From contig NZ_CP044230.1 in the NCBI RefSeq assembly GCF_008727815.1, positions 728,001 to 792,000 on the forward strand: 64,000 nucleotides of DNA, given 5' to 3'. The stretch comes from Streptococcus sp. LPB0220 (GTDB taxonomy: Bacteria; Bacillota; Bacilli; Lactobacillales; Streptococcaceae). Position numbers and translations under genes: made by a program. Of this stretch, positions 43,080 through 51,780 are shown piece by piece (position 1 is the stretch's first letter; each line of letters starts with the position of its first letter). Below the pieces are notes generated by a model. The model saw nothing but the letters and a program-made list of their open reading frames with translations. It searched no databases and was not told the origin of the DNA.

Positions 43080-44414
43080 ATGAAAAATAGAATAAAGAAC
43101 GATGTAAAAGAGCAGTTTTTAAACTCGCTTCAAACCATCATTTCTTACCCTTCTGTATTAAATGAAGGGGAAAATGGAACACCGTTTGGACAAGCTATCC
43201 AAGATGTCTTAGAAAAAACCTTAGAGCTTGCTCGAGAATTAGGTTTTCAAACATATATAGATCCTGAAGGATACTATGGATATGCAGAGATCGGTCAGGG
43301 GGAAGAACTCCTGGCCGTTCTTTGTCACTTGGATGTTGTTCCAGCCGGTGATTTACAAGATTGGCAAACGCCACCTTTTGAAGCGACCATTGTCGGTGAC
43401 TATCTAGTAGGTCGTGGTGTGCAGGATGATAAGGGGCCGTCACTCGCTGCCCTCTATGCAGTTAAGAGTTTACTGGATGATGGCATCCAGTTTACCAAAC
43501 GAATCCGCTTTATTTTTGGGACGGATGAAGAAACCTTGTGGCGCTGTATGAACCGCTACAACCAAATCGAAGAGCAAGCAGATCTTGGATTTGCACCGGA
43601 TTCTTCTTTCCCATTAACCTATGCTGAAAAAGGCTTATTACAAGTGAAATTGCATGGTCCAGGTTGGGATGATCTTCCCTTACAGGCTGGTCAGGCCCTC
43701 AATGTTGTTCCAGACAAGGCGACCTATGCTGGTCATCGTTTGGAAGAGTTGCTTCCTGTTTTGGATCAAAGTGGGGTTCGGTATAGCCAAACAGAAGATT
43801 CTGTAACGGTTTTGGGTGTTTCCAAGCACTCTAAAGATGCAGCTGAAGGAGTGAATGCTATTGTCGGTTTAGCGGAAAGTTTATCCCTCATCCAACCCCA
43901 TCCAGCTTTGCTCTTTATCGCAGATGCAGTTGGTGAGGATGCGACTGGTGAGGCTCTATTTGGCAGAATTACAGATGAACCAAGTGGAGATCTTTCCTTC
44001 AATCTTGCGACCCTTGTGATCGATCATGAACAATCGGAAATCGGAATTGATATCCGGATCCCCGTCTTAGCAGACAAGGATGCCTTAGTAGCTCGTTTGC
44101 AAGAAATTGCAGCTAGCTATCAGTTGGAATATGAAGAGTTTGATTATCTGGCTCCTTTATATGTTCCTTTGGATAGTCCTTTAGTCAGCTCTTTGATGGC
44201 CGTCTATCAGGAAGAAACTGGTGATAAGACACCAGCTATGTCTTCTGGTGGTGCGACATTTGCGCGGACCATGGAAAATTGTGTTGCCTTTGGGGCTCTT
44301 TTCCCAGGTGCAGAACAGACCGAGCACCAAGCCAATGAACGTGCAAAAATTGACGATCTATACGCTGCGATGGAAATCTATCGAGAAGCCATTCAACGCT
44401 TAGCCACAACATAA
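43080..44414 (+). CDS. arcT: M20-family dipeptidase of the ADI operon (ArcT/PepV-like)
   Basis: A 444-residue putative Xaa-His-type dipeptidase. Metal-binding and catalytic marks are CHLDVVPAGD, GRGVQDDKGPSLAAL, and FGTDEETLWRC. A dimerisation insert lies between about residues 180 and 330, as in PepV. It may free arginine from peptides for the pathway. It starts 17 nt after arcD and ends in a bidirectional terminator facing argR. The naming follows the streptococcal arcABCDT order. Confidence 0.88.
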   Translation: MKNRIKNDVKEQFLNSLQTIISYPSVLNEGENGTPFGQAIQDVLEKTLELARELGFQTYIDPEGYYGYAEIGQGEELLAVLCHLDVVPAGDLQDWQTPPFEATIVGDYLVGRGVQDDKGPSLAALYAVKSLLDDGIQFTKRIRFIFGTDEETLWRCMNRYNQIEEQADLGFAPDSSFPLTYAEKGLLQVKLHGPGWDDLPLQAGQALNVVPDKATYAGHRLEELLPVLDQSGVRYSQTEDSVTVLGVSKHSKDAAEGVNAIVGLAESLSLIQPHPALLFIADAVGEDATGEALFGRITDEPSGDLSFNLATLVIDHEQSEIGIDIRIPVLADKDALVARLQEIAASYQLEYEEFDYLAPLYVPLDSPLVSSLMAVYQEETGDKTPAMSSGGATFARTMENCVAFGALFPGAEQTEHQANERAKIDDLYAAMEIYREAIQRLATT

Positions 44415-44446
44415 AAAGTTTGGAAACTCGGTTTCCAAACTTTTTA
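44413..44446. terminator. Bidirectional terminator between arcT and argR
   Basis: AAAAAGTTTGGAAAC pairs with GTTTCCAAACTTTTT over TCG; it contains the arcT stop codon. Confidence 0.9.
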
Positions 44447-44914
44447 TTTACTAAAGAAGAAGGGTGGGGTGAATTCTTTTAATTTTTCAAAACAATCCAA
44501 AGCTCCTTGGTTGTCTTCGCAGATAACCAAACAGACATCGTCTCCACAGATGGTGGCTACAATTTCTTGGAGTTCCAGTGCATCTAAGATTGCTCCAAAG
44601 GATTGGGCCAGACCTGGAAGAGTTTTTACAACGACCTGGTTTTGAACGGGCCGCAACATGACTAAGGCATCTTCCATATACATCCGCAGGCGCTTTTCCC
44701 AACGGGAAGGAGCGATGGTGTTCATGGCATAGTAGGAACTATCCCCCTCGTTAATTTTTACTAGATTCAAGGATTTGACATCCCGTGAAAGGGTGGACTG
44801 GGTAACGAGAACACCATTGGCTTCTAAGGCTTCCTGGAGTTCTTGTTGGGTATGAATCCTACGCTCAGAAATGATCGAGCGGATCAAGCGATGGCGGCTT
44901 TCAATTTTATTCAT
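44444..44914 (-). CDS. argR: Arginine repressor family regulator
   Basis: A 156-residue ArgR/AhrC-type regulator. The N-terminal winged helix holds [17 protein letters not shown], and the C-terminal hexamerisation/arginine-binding domain has '[18 protein letters not shown]'. ATG at 44914 follows AAAGGAG by seven bases; the open frame continues upstream into queA, which is not coding in that frame. Position beside arcT suggests a role in ADI control. It is the last gene of the small-membrane-protein/queA/argR operon. Confidence 0.94.
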   Translation of the reverse strand: MNKIESRHRLIRSIISERRIHTQQELQEALEANGVLVTQSTLSRDVKSLNLVKINEGDSSYYAMNTIAPSRWEKRLRMYMEDALVMLRPVQNQVVVKTLPGLAQSFGAILDALELQEIVATICGDDVCLVICEDNQGALDCFEKLKEFTPPFFFSK

Positions 44915-44925
44915 GAGAGACTCCT

Positions 44926-45954
44926 TTACTTGATGAACATAGCATCCCCAAAGCTGAAGAAGCGGTAGCGTTCTTGAATCGCATGGTGGTAGGCTTCGAG
45001 GGTTAATTCGCGGCCAGCAAAGGCAGAAACCAACATGACCAGAGTTGATTTTGGAAGGTGGAAGTTGGTTGAAAAGGCGTCGACGACTTTCCATTCATAA
45101 CCTGGTTTGATAAAGATATTGGTCCAACCTGAATCGGCTTGGATGTCTCCATCAAATTTATTGCCAATTGTTTCAAGGGTTCGAATAGAAGTCGTTCCAA
45201 CAGCTACGATGCGTTTTCCTGCAGCTTTTACCTGACGAAGGGTAGCAGCAGCCTCTTCAGAAAGTTGGTAAAATTCAGAGTGCATCTCATGGTCTTCAAG
45301 ATTGTCCACGGATACTGGACGGAAGGTTCCCAGGCCCACATGAAGGGTCAAATAGACCAGGTGAACCCCTTTTGCTTCAATCTTTTGGAGCAATTCTTTG
45401 GTGAAATGAAGACCTGCCGTTGGAGCTGCTGCAGAACCATTTTCTTTGGCGTAAACGGTTTGGTAGCGCTCGCGGTCAGCAAGTTTTTCGTGAATATAGG
45501 GAGGAAGTGGCATTTCACCAAGGCTTTCTAGAACTTCTAAAAAGATCCCTTGGTAGTGGAAGCGAACGATACGGCCTCCGTGCTCTAATTCTTCCTCAAC
45601 GGTTGCGGTCAAACGACCATCTCCGAAGCTGACTGTGGCCCCTACCTTTAAGCGTTTTGCAGGTTTTGCCAAGACTTCCCAACAGTCATCTTGCGTATTT
45701 TTAAGGAGAAGGAATTCGACGTGACCACCTGTTTCTGGTTTGACTCCATGAAGGCGGGCTGGTAGAACGCGCGTATTGTTCATGACAAGAGCATCTCCTG
45801 GCTCCAATTCATCCAAAATTGCATCAAAATGACGGTCTTGGAATTGCCCTGTTTTTCGATCGAGGATCAAGAGTTTAGAGGCATCTCGTTTTTCAAGAGG
45901 GGTTTGAGCAATCAGTTCTTCAGGCAAATCAAAGTCAAAGTCGTTAGTATTCAT
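44926..45954 (-). CDS. queA: S-adenosylmethionine:tRNA ribosyltransferase-isomerase
   Basis: A 342-residue enzyme that builds epoxyqueuosine on tRNA, using the ribose of SAM. Typical segments are [21 protein letters not shown] at the N-terminus, [25 protein letters not shown] and [17 protein letters not shown]. It starts 11 nt after the small membrane protein gene and ends 11 nt before argR, so all three share one transcript. Confidence 0.97.
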   Translation of the reverse strand: MNTNDFDFDLPEELIAQTPLEKRDASKLLILDRKTGQFQDRHFDAILDELEPGDALVMNNTRVLPARLHGVKPETGGHVEFLLLKNTQDDCWEVLAKPAKRLKVGATVSFGDGRLTATVEEELEHGGRIVRFHYQGIFLEVLESLGEMPLPPYIHEKLADRERYQTVYAKENGSAAAPTAGLHFTKELLQKIEAKGVHLVYLTLHVGLGTFRPVSVDNLEDHEMHSEFYQLSEEAAATLRQVKAAGKRIVAVGTTSIRTLETIGNKFDGDIQADSGWTNIFIKPGYEWKVVDAFSTNFHLPKSTLVMLVSAFAGRELTLEAYHHAIQERYRFFSFGDAMFIK

Positions 45955-45965
45955 TTGCGCTCCTT

Positions 45966-46136
45966 TTATAATAAATTTGTGAGTAGATAGATGGTAGTCC
46001 CGACAGCTAAGAGCATCAGGCTGATTCCCATCAAAAAGATCAGGACCTTGAGAATCTTTCTTTGATGAATCAAGAAAGATAAGAGAAAGACAAGGAGTCC
46101 GATCAAAAAAATGATGAATAATAGTGATACAATCAT
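45966..46136 (-). CDS. 56-residue predicted membrane protein upstream of queA
   Basis: Two hydrophobic helices (about 1-22 and 28-52) separated by HQRK. I do not recognise it. The start is uncertain: ATG at 46136 is seven bases after a TATAAT box (minus strand 46149-46144), so the mRNA would begin at or near that ATG; an upstream ATG at 46145 overlaps the -10 and cannot be transcribed from it. It is the first gene of the queA-argR operon. Confidence 0.6.
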   Translation of the reverse strand: MIVSLLFIIFLIGLLVFLLSFLIHQRKILKVLIFLMGISLMLLAVGTTIYLLTNLL

Positions 46137-46143
46137 ACCTTTC

Positions 46144-46152
46144 ATTATATCA
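46144..46152 (-). promoter_or_regulatory. Extended -10 promoter of the small-membrane-protein/queA/argR operon
   Basis: TGA-TATAAT on the minus strand, ending seven bases before the ATG at 46136. Confidence 0.7.
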
Positions 46153-46202
46153 TGAATCGACTTGAAAATGAAAAAAATGCCAGAAAAAGATAACGGTTTC
46201 AC

Positions 46203-46231
46203 TTGACAAAAATTGGTCTATACCATATAAT
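46203..46231 (+). promoter_or_regulatory. Consensus promoter of nagB
   Basis: TTGACA (46203-46208), 17-nt spacer, TATAAT (46226-46231); both boxes are perfect. Confidence 0.95.
46212..46226. promoter_or_regulatory. NagR-type (GntR/HutC) operator in the nagB promoter spacer
   Basis: ATTGGTCTATACCAT contains the palindrome TGGT-CTAT-ACCA, like the dre sites bound by NagR/YvoA repressors of amino-sugar genes. It fills the -35/-10 spacer, so binding would block polymerase until amino-sugar phosphate accumulates. Confidence 0.75.
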
Positions 46232-46261
46232 AAAAGCATAGAGAAATAGGAGGTCTATCCA

Positions 46262-46969
46262 ATGAAAATTATTGAAGTAAAGGACCAAATTGAGGGTGGA
46301 AAAGTTGCCTTTGATATATTAAAAGAAACCTTAAAGGAAGGTGCGCAAACCTTAGGTCTTGCGACTGGAAGCAGTCCCCTTGAGTTTTATAAACAAATTC
46401 GTGAAAGTGATTTGGATTTGTCTAATCTAATCAGTGTGAACTTAGATGAATACGTAGGGTTGACGGGAGATGATCCTCAATCTTATCGGTATTTCATGGA
46501 GAAAAATCTCTTTGATGCCAAACCATTCAAAGAAAGCTATCTCCCATCAGGTGTAGAAGAATCTGCCGATCAGGAAGTAATCCGTTATAACAAAATACTC
46601 GAAGACCATCCAGTGGATCTTCAAATCTTGGGAATCGGACGCAATGGGCATATCGGTTTTAATGAGCCAGGTACACCTTTTGATAGTCAGACCCACTTAG
46701 TTCAGTTGGATGACTCTACCATTGAGGCCAATTCTCGTTTCTTTGATAAGATCGAAGATGTACCAACCCAAGCCATTTCGATGGGGATTGCCAATATCTT
46801 AGCTGCGAAATCAATTGTCTTGTTTGCTTATGGGGAATCAAAAGCCCAAGCAATCAAAGGTACAGTAGAGGGTGAAAGGACAGAAAAAGTGCCAGCTAGT
46901 GCCCTTCAAGGACATCCAAATGTGACCATTATTGCGGATAAGGAAGCCTTGAGCTTGTTAAGTCGATAA
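46262..46969 (+). CDS. nagB: Glucosamine-6-phosphate deaminase
   Basis: A 235-residue enzyme turning glucosamine-6-phosphate into fructose-6-phosphate and ammonia. Seen are [24 protein letters not shown] (catalytic Asp), [14 protein letters not shown] (catalytic His loop) and the C-terminal '[16 protein letters not shown]'. It is the short Firmicute form without the long allosteric tail. GGAGG precedes the start; NagR-type control is predicted. Confidence 0.97.
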   Translation: MKIIEVKDQIEGGKVAFDILKETLKEGAQTLGLATGSSPLEFYKQIRESDLDLSNLISVNLDEYVGLTGDDPQSYRYFMEKNLFDAKPFKESYLPSGVEESADQEVIRYNKILEDHPVDLQILGIGRNGHIGFNEPGTPFDSQTHLVQLDDSTIEANSRFFDKIEDVPTQAISMGIANILAAKSIVLFAYGESKAQAIKGTVEGERTEKVPASALQGHPNVTIIADKEALSLLSR

Positions 46970-46977
46970 AAAACAGG

Positions 46978-47016
46978 ACCTATCGCCGATTTATTCGGGC
47001 CAGATAGGTTTTTTTC
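46978..47016 (+). terminator. Terminator of nagB
   Basis: ACCTATC pairs with GATAGGT around a partly paired loop, followed by TTTTTT. Confidence 0.85.
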
Positions 47017-47028
47017 TGCTTCAAAATA

Positions 47029-47157
47029 TGGTACAATACAAGTAATTATCTGCTGGGATTAGCTCTTTTCATCTACTGGGAGACAAGAGGAAAGGGCATG
47101 AGGGCTAGAAGCTTATTTTAGCCTCCAGCTGATTAGTCTGTTATAAAGGAAAAGTTT
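47029..47157 (+). promoter_or_regulatory. Promoter and structured leader of the carboxypeptidase gene
   Basis: TGG-TACAAT (47029-47037) starts a leader of about 115 nt. It contains a GCTGG/CCAGC closing stem (47052-47129), a GGGCTA/TAGCCT hairpin (47102-47124), and a seven-codon mini-ORF (ATG at 47098, Met-Arg-Ala-Arg-Ser-Leu-Phe) with AGAGG seven bases upstream. I cannot match it to a known riboswitch. Confidence 0.45.
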
Positions 47158-48504
47158 ATGATAAAAAAATATTTGATCCATATTTGCCTCCTTATGAGTC
47201 TCTTATGCCAGCCAATTCTAGCGAGTGCGGATGAATTGGTGGATATGGCGCAAAAGATGTATCCAAATGACAATGTCCAAGCCATTAACCGTCCACATTC
47301 TTCGCTTATTATTGACGGAAATACGGGCAATGTTCTTTGGAAAGACAATATCGATGAAGTCAGAGATCCTGCCAGCATGAGTAAGCTCATGACGCTCTAT
47401 CTCTTGTTTGAAGATATGGCAAATGGCAAGATCAGTAAGGATACAGTGATCAAGGCGACCGCTTCAGACCAAGCGATCGGAAAGATCTATGAGATCTCCA
47501 ACAATAATATTGTTGCTGGGGTAGACTACACAATTCCTGAGTTGATTACCATGACAGTGGTTCCATCCTCAAATGTATCGACCCTCATGTTGGCCAATCT
47601 CATGTCCAACAATGATCCAGATGCCTTTATCGAGCGCATGAATGCCAAGGCTAAGGAATTAGGGATGACCAATACGGTCTGGAATAACCCGAGTGGGGCG
47701 GCCATCTCCACCTTGCAGGGCTACTATCAGGTCAACAATTATCCAAATGATGCGGCCAACCAGACAACTGCGCGTGATTTAGGGATTCTGGTTTATCATT
47801 TTATCAATCAATACCCAGATATTTTAAACTATACCAATCAAGCACAAGTCACGGTCAAAAAAGGGACTCCATATGAGGAAACCTTTGATACCTACAATTA
47901 TTCATTGCCAGGAGCCAAGTATGCCTTGAAAGGTGTGGATGGTTTGAAAACTGGTTCAAGCCCTCGTGGAGCTTTCAACTATATCGCGACCATCAAACGG
48001 GGCAATCAGCGCTTAATTGCTGTCATTATGGGCGTAGGAGATTGGGCAGACCAAGATGGGGAATATTACCGTCACCCGTTTGGCAATGCCTTGATCGAAA
48101 AAGCCTATAAAGATTTTGGCTATAAAAAATTGCTAGATGCAGGTGTCCAGAAGATTGACGGAAAGACCTATACACTTGAAAAACCCTTCTATGCAACGGT
48201 TAAAAAAGGTGCTAAAGAACCGACCCTTGCGGTAAAAGATGGCTATCTGACAGTAGATAATGATCTCTACACCTTGTCTGAAGGTATCCGAGATGATATG
48301 AAGGTGGAAGAAGGATCCAAGCCAGAGCTTGTCAAAGAAACAGCAAGTGGGGAAAAGACACCGGCTAAGCACAGTAAATGGCTTTCGCTGGATCACTTCC
48401 TGATTTTGATTCCAATTCTCATTCTTATCATCATTCTCTCGATTGAAAAACAGAGTCGTGAGAGACGCAAAAAAGATGCTCAAAAGCGCTATAATAAAGA
48501 ATAA
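47158..48504 (+). CDS. D-alanyl-D-alanine carboxypeptidase-like penicillin-binding protein
   Basis: A 448-residue protein with a signal peptide (about 1-24), an S11 peptidase domain and a C-terminal transmembrane anchor (about 411-430) with a basic tail. Motifs are SMSK (SxxK), SSN in VVPSSNVSTL and KTGSS in GLKTGSSPRG. The segment after the KTG motif resembles the PBP4-type beta domain (DUF1958). It would trim the stem peptide, controlling cross-linking. It sits after nagB but has its own promoter and a structured leader. Confidence 0.92.
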   Translation: MIKKYLIHICLLMSLLCQPILASADELVDMAQKMYPNDNVQAINRPHSSLIIDGNTGNVLWKDNIDEVRDPASMSKLMTLYLLFEDMANGKISKDTVIKATASDQAIGKIYEISNNNIVAGVDYTIPELITMTVVPSSNVSTLMLANLMSNNDPDAFIERMNAKAKELGMTNTVWNNPSGAAISTLQGYYQVNNYPNDAANQTTARDLGILVYHFINQYPDILNYTNQAQVTVKKGTPYEETFDTYNYSLPGAKYALKGVDGLKTGSSPRGAFNYIATIKRGNQRLIAVIMGVGDWADQDGEYYRHPFGNALIEKAYKDFGYKKLLDAGVQKIDGKTYTLEKPFYATVKKGAKEPTLAVKDGYLTVDNDLYTLSEGIRDDMKVEEGSKPELVKETASGEKTPAKHSKWLSLDHFLILIPILILIIILSIEKQSRERRKKDAQKRYNKE

Positions 48505-48507
48505 AAT

Positions 48508-48537
48508 AAAACCTAACTGATTGTCAGTTGGGTTTTG
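48508..48537 (+). terminator. Terminator of the carboxypeptidase gene
   Basis: AAAACCTAACTGA pairs with TCAGTTGGGTTTT over three bases. Confidence 0.85.
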
Positions 48538-48574
48538 TCATTGTCCCATTCCGATATTTTTAGAAAGGATTTAT

Positions 48575-49747
48575 ATGAAAAAATTCCGAAATTCTTATGC
48601 GGCTTATATGCTGCTCTATAGTTTTTATTTTATGTCCACATCTCTCTTTACGACCCTTATTTCCGTTTATTTGATGGGAAAGCACTATAGTGCAACTCAA
48701 GTGTCGACCTTGGTATCGGTTGCCTTTTTCTTATCCATGGTAGCCCAACCCTTCTTTGGGTATATCAATGAGCGATTTGGAATCGTAAAAATGACGACCC
48801 TCAGTCTGAGTGTGATCATTGGTGGTGTCTTCGGATTTCTTTGGGCCCCCAATCTCTTTTGGCTGACCGTTTTTTATGGAATTGTTCTAGTCTGTTTGAA
48901 TGGGACAGCTCCCATGATGGAAGTTTTTGCAACGCAAAGTCCATACGCTTTTGGGAAGATTCGCGTTTGGGGGACCATTGGCTACTCGGTCGGTGTCCAA
49001 ATAGCCGGTTGGGTCTATCATCAATTTAACCCTCAAGCTGTCTATTATACCGTTTTGATCACCATTGTATTTAGTCTCTTCTGCCTAAGTGCGGTTCGAA
49101 TGAAGAAAAAAGAGACAGTCGTAGAAAAGGAAAAACACCCTGTCTCTATTCGTCCTCTTCTTCACAATGGACCTTATCTCTTCTTTATTGTGTTGATTGG
49201 CTTGGCTTCAGGTGTTGGAAATATTGGTCATACCTATATTCCTGAGCTACTCATGGATAGCGGTCTACCAGTCCATATTGCCTCAACGGTTGTAGCTATC
49301 TCGGTTGTAGTGGAAGCCCCCTTGATCTTTTTCTCTGATCGATTCATGGACCACTGGCCTTTACGGGTTTTGATCGCTCTTCCAATCGGGATTATTTTTG
49401 CTCAATATGTTGTCTACGCTCTTCCAAGTCCTGTCTTCTTAAAAGTGATAATGACACTCTTAGCTAAGCATACAACAGGGATGGTTTTGATTATGGTCTC
49501 CTTACGGTTTATTGCCCAACAGGTAAATGGTAAAGACTTGGTTCTTGCCATGGCCATTGTCCAAGGAGCTCGTTATTTAGGAACCATTCTTTTACAACCT
49601 CTCGCAGCCCTCTGTATTGAAAGAGGTGGTTACCAAGTCATGAGTTTCTTTTTAGCAGGGGTTGTAGGGATCGTCTTTTTGCTGAGTTTTGCCTTAAAAA
49701 TGCCCCAAGGGAAGGCTCACGGCCTTTTTGGTGGCAAAGCAGACTAA
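48575..49747 (+). CDS. Major facilitator superfamily transporter
   Basis: A 390-residue protein with about twelve transmembrane helices and a central basic loop (RMKKKETVVEKEKH). The N-terminal half contains 'FFGYINERFGIVKM', the MFS loop 2-3 region. It resembles the sugar/nucleoside proton-symporter (MFS_1-like, LacY-like) branch; the substrate is not evident. ATG at 48575 follows AGAAAGGA; an open frame upstream runs through the terminator and is not coding. Confidence 0.85.
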   Translation: MKKFRNSYAAYMLLYSFYFMSTSLFTTLISVYLMGKHYSATQVSTLVSVAFFLSMVAQPFFGYINERFGIVKMTTLSLSVIIGGVFGFLWAPNLFWLTVFYGIVLVCLNGTAPMMEVFATQSPYAFGKIRVWGTIGYSVGVQIAGWVYHQFNPQAVYYTVLITIVFSLFCLSAVRMKKKETVVEKEKHPVSIRPLLHNGPYLFFIVLIGLASGVGNIGHTYIPELLMDSGLPVHIASTVVAISVVVEAPLIFFSDRFMDHWPLRVLIALPIGIIFAQYVVYALPSPVFLKVIMTLLAKHTTGMVLIMVSLRFIAQQVNGKDLVLAMAIVQGARYLGTILLQPLAALCIERGGYQVMSFFLAGVVGIVFLLSFALKMPQGKAHGLFGGKAD

Positions 49748-49782
49748 TGAAATTGTTACAATTGTATGACTAATCATCGAGG

Positions 49783-49828
49783 AGTTGGACAGAAACACTG
49801 ATTTCACAGTGTTTTGTCCAACTTTTTT
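49783..49828 (+). terminator. Terminator of the MFS gene
   Basis: A long stem GTTGGACAgAAACACTG / CAGTGTTTTGTCCAAC followed by TTTTTT. Confidence 0.92.
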
Positions 49829-49854
49829 GCTATTATTAAGAACTAGTGATTAAT

Positions 49855-49883
49855 TTGACAATCAAAGTATCCGATGGTAGAAT
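49855..49883 (+). promoter_or_regulatory. Promoter of the acidic lipoprotein gene
   Basis: TTGACA (49855-49860), 17-nt spacer, TAGAAT (49878-49883). Confidence 0.88.
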
Positions 49884-49914
49884 GAGGTAAAATAAATATA
49901 AAGGAGACCATTTT

Positions 49915-50490
49915 ATGAAAAAAATGATCTTATCGACAGTTGCTCTTTTGACGATTGTTTCCCTAGCTGCTTGTTCAAACAAACAAGACACAAAGAAGGA
50001 AACTTCAAATAGTCAATCAACTACTAAAGTGACGAGCAAATCTGACAACACTTCAAAAAGTAAGGATACTTCAACAGATTCAGAAGAGACTTCATCTTCT
50101 AAACTCTTAACAGATGCTGAAATCAGTAAAGCAAAAACTGTTGGGGACTTCAAAAAGTTGTTTGCAAAATTAATGGATCAATCTGTTTCACTTACCGAAG
50201 AAGCAGGTAAGTCTGTGACAGGTTCTGCAAAAGAGCAATACGATGCAACTGTTAGCGCCTTGAAGCAAGAATTGGAAAACCAAAAAGATATCTTTAATGA
50301 AGGCTTGGAAAGCATCGGTTCAGATAGCACAGTCGTTCCTAAAGAAAAGCGTGAAGCTTTGATCGAAAGCTTGAAAGATGCTCGAGAAGAGTTGGAAAGT
50401 ACTCGTAAAGAAATGAAAGATATGCAGAAAGAATTGAGTAAATCTCCTGTTGCAGATGATGACAGTGATGATTCAGATTCTGAAGAATAA
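49915..50490 (+). CDS. Acidic, coiled-coil-rich predicted lipoprotein
   Basis: A 191-residue protein with a lipoprotein signal peptide (lipobox SLAAC, Cys20), a Ser/Thr/Lys-rich linker (about 22-65), helical coiled-coil-like segments (about 70-175) and an Asp/Ser/Glu-rich tail. I do not recognise the family. Strong promoter and AAGGAG suggest real expression. It is unrelated by eye to the lipoprotein at 4177. Confidence 0.8.
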   Translation: MKKMILSTVALLTIVSLAACSNKQDTKKETSNSQSTTKVTSKSDNTSKSKDTSTDSEETSSSKLLTDAEISKAKTVGDFKKLFAKLMDQSVSLTEEAGKSVTGSAKEQYDATVSALKQELENQKDIFNEGLESIGSDSTVVPKEKREALIESLKDAREELESTRKEMKDMQKELSKSPVADDDSDDSDSEE

Positions 50491-50500
50491 AAGGAAGAAG

Positions 50501-50525
50501 AGGTTGGAATTTCCAGCCTTTTTCT
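50501..50525 (+). terminator. Terminator of the acidic lipoprotein gene
   Basis: AGGTTGG pairs with CCAGCCT over five bases, followed by TTTTTC and more T residues. Confidence 0.75.
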
Positions 50526-50533
50526 TATTTTTT

Positions 50534-50541
50534 TTCGAATG
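50534..50541 (+). promoter_or_regulatory. Degenerate cin-box of coiA
   Basis: TTCGAATG keeps the CGAAT core of the SigX box (TACGAATA) with two changes. It follows a T-rich run and lies 22 nt before the coiA start, almost the same spacing as at comEA. Confidence 0.6.
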
Positions 50542-50563
50542 ATATAGATGAGGAGGTGGGGCT

Positions 50564-51514
50564 ATGTTTATTGCCATGGATAACAATCAAAAGCGGTGGA
50601 ACTGTATGGAAGAGATCCCAGCTGTGACAGAAGGTCCCTTCTATTGCTTAGCTTGTCATAGTCCAGTGCGTCTAAAAAATGGCTCGGTTCTACGGGCTCA
50701 TTTTGCTCATGTAGAATTACAGCATTGTCCCTATCATCACGAAGCGGAGAGTTTTGAACATCTGGAATTGAAAGCCAGTCTTTATGACTGGGCCTCTAAG
50801 GAGTCTAAAACAGAGGTAGAAAGTTATTTAGCAGACTTTCAACAAATTGCCGATCTTTTGGTAGTAGACAAGAACTTAGCTTTGGAAGTGCAGTGCAGCT
50901 CCCTATCTTTAGAACGCTTGAAGGAGAGAAGCGATGCTTATCGATCCCATGGTTACCAGGTCTATTGGTTACTTGGTAAAAAGTTGTGGCTCAAGGAAAG
51001 ACTGACAAAGCTACAGGCTGGTTTTCTTTATTTTAGTCAGAATCGCGGGTTCCATCTTTGGGAATTGGATCTGACAAAGAAAGAGTTACGTTTGCAATAC
51101 CTCATCCATGAGGATTTGAGAGGGCGATTGCATTATCAAACAGAAGTTTTCCCTTTTGGTCAAAGGTCTTTACTGGAAGTCTTACGGACCCCTTATCTTT
51201 CGCAACCAATGCAGCAAATGGCAGTCGAGCTCGATCGGACATTTTTAACGTATATACAGCAGCAACTCTTTTATCGTCATCCAAAGTGGCTGAAGCTTCA
51301 GGAAGAACTCTATATGCAGGGACAACATCTGATGGAACTGGGGCTAGATTTCTTTTATCCTCTTTGTCGTCCGATCCTTTCACAGAACTTGCTCCAAATT
51401 AAAGAGGATGTAGAAGGTTACTACCAGCAATTTATGACCTATTATCAGTCGCAAGGAATCCAATCCGTTCAGATCCTTTATCCCCCACGTTTTTATGCTC
51501 AACAGAAAAGCTAA
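50564..51514 (+). CDS. coiA: Competence protein CoiA
   Basis: A 316-residue late-competence protein needed for recombination of incoming DNA. It has an N-terminal Cys/His region (YCLACHSPV, RAHFAH, HCPYHHEAESFEHLELK) and a nuclease-like core with ADLLVVDKNLALEVQCS (Asp...Glu-x-Gln). GGAGGTGG precedes the ATG. pepF follows. Predicted SigX control links it to comEA-comEC. Confidence 0.94.
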   Translation: MFIAMDNNQKRWNCMEEIPAVTEGPFYCLACHSPVRLKNGSVLRAHFAHVELQHCPYHHEAESFEHLELKASLYDWASKESKTEVESYLADFQQIADLLVVDKNLALEVQCSSLSLERLKERSDAYRSHGYQVYWLLGKKLWLKERLTKLQAGFLYFSQNRGFHLWELDLTKKELRLQYLIHEDLRGRLHYQTEVFPFGQRSLLEVLRTPYLSQPMQQMAVELDRTFLTYIQQQLFYRHPKWLKLQEELYMQGQHLMELGLDFFYPLCRPILSQNLLQIKEDVEGYYQQFMTYYQSQGIQSVQILYPPRFYAQQKS

Positions 51515-51747
51515 CTTTCTAAGATAGAAATCCTCCCGAAATGTTCATTTTTGTCTATTAGAATAGACAATAAAAAAGAGCTGTTTTCATTTCGCTTTTT
51601 TAACTATACGGGCAAGAATTGAATACGGTTTTGAATATGGTTTTTATAAACTATTGAGAATTAACAAGTAACTATTAAAATTAGAAAGCCTTATTTTAAA
51701 AGCTTTTCAAGTATTAATAGAAATTAATAGAAAGCATTTTTCAAATA

Positions 51748-51756
51748 TGCTAAAAT
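51748..51756 (+). promoter_or_regulatory. Extended -10 promoter of pepF
   Basis: TGC-TAAAAT 24 nt before the pepF start. The 265-bp coiA-pepF gap otherwise has a TTGTCTAT/ATAGACAA hairpin (51553-51572) with AATAAAAAAG after it and AT-rich sequence. Confidence 0.55.
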
Positions 51757-51780
51757 AGAACCATTGGAGGATTAATCGAA

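Noticed and set aside
51102..51383. 93-residue minus-strand open frame inside coiA.
   Set aside because: It lies wholly within the well-supported coiA gene, has no promoter or ribosome site, and shows no recognisable motif.
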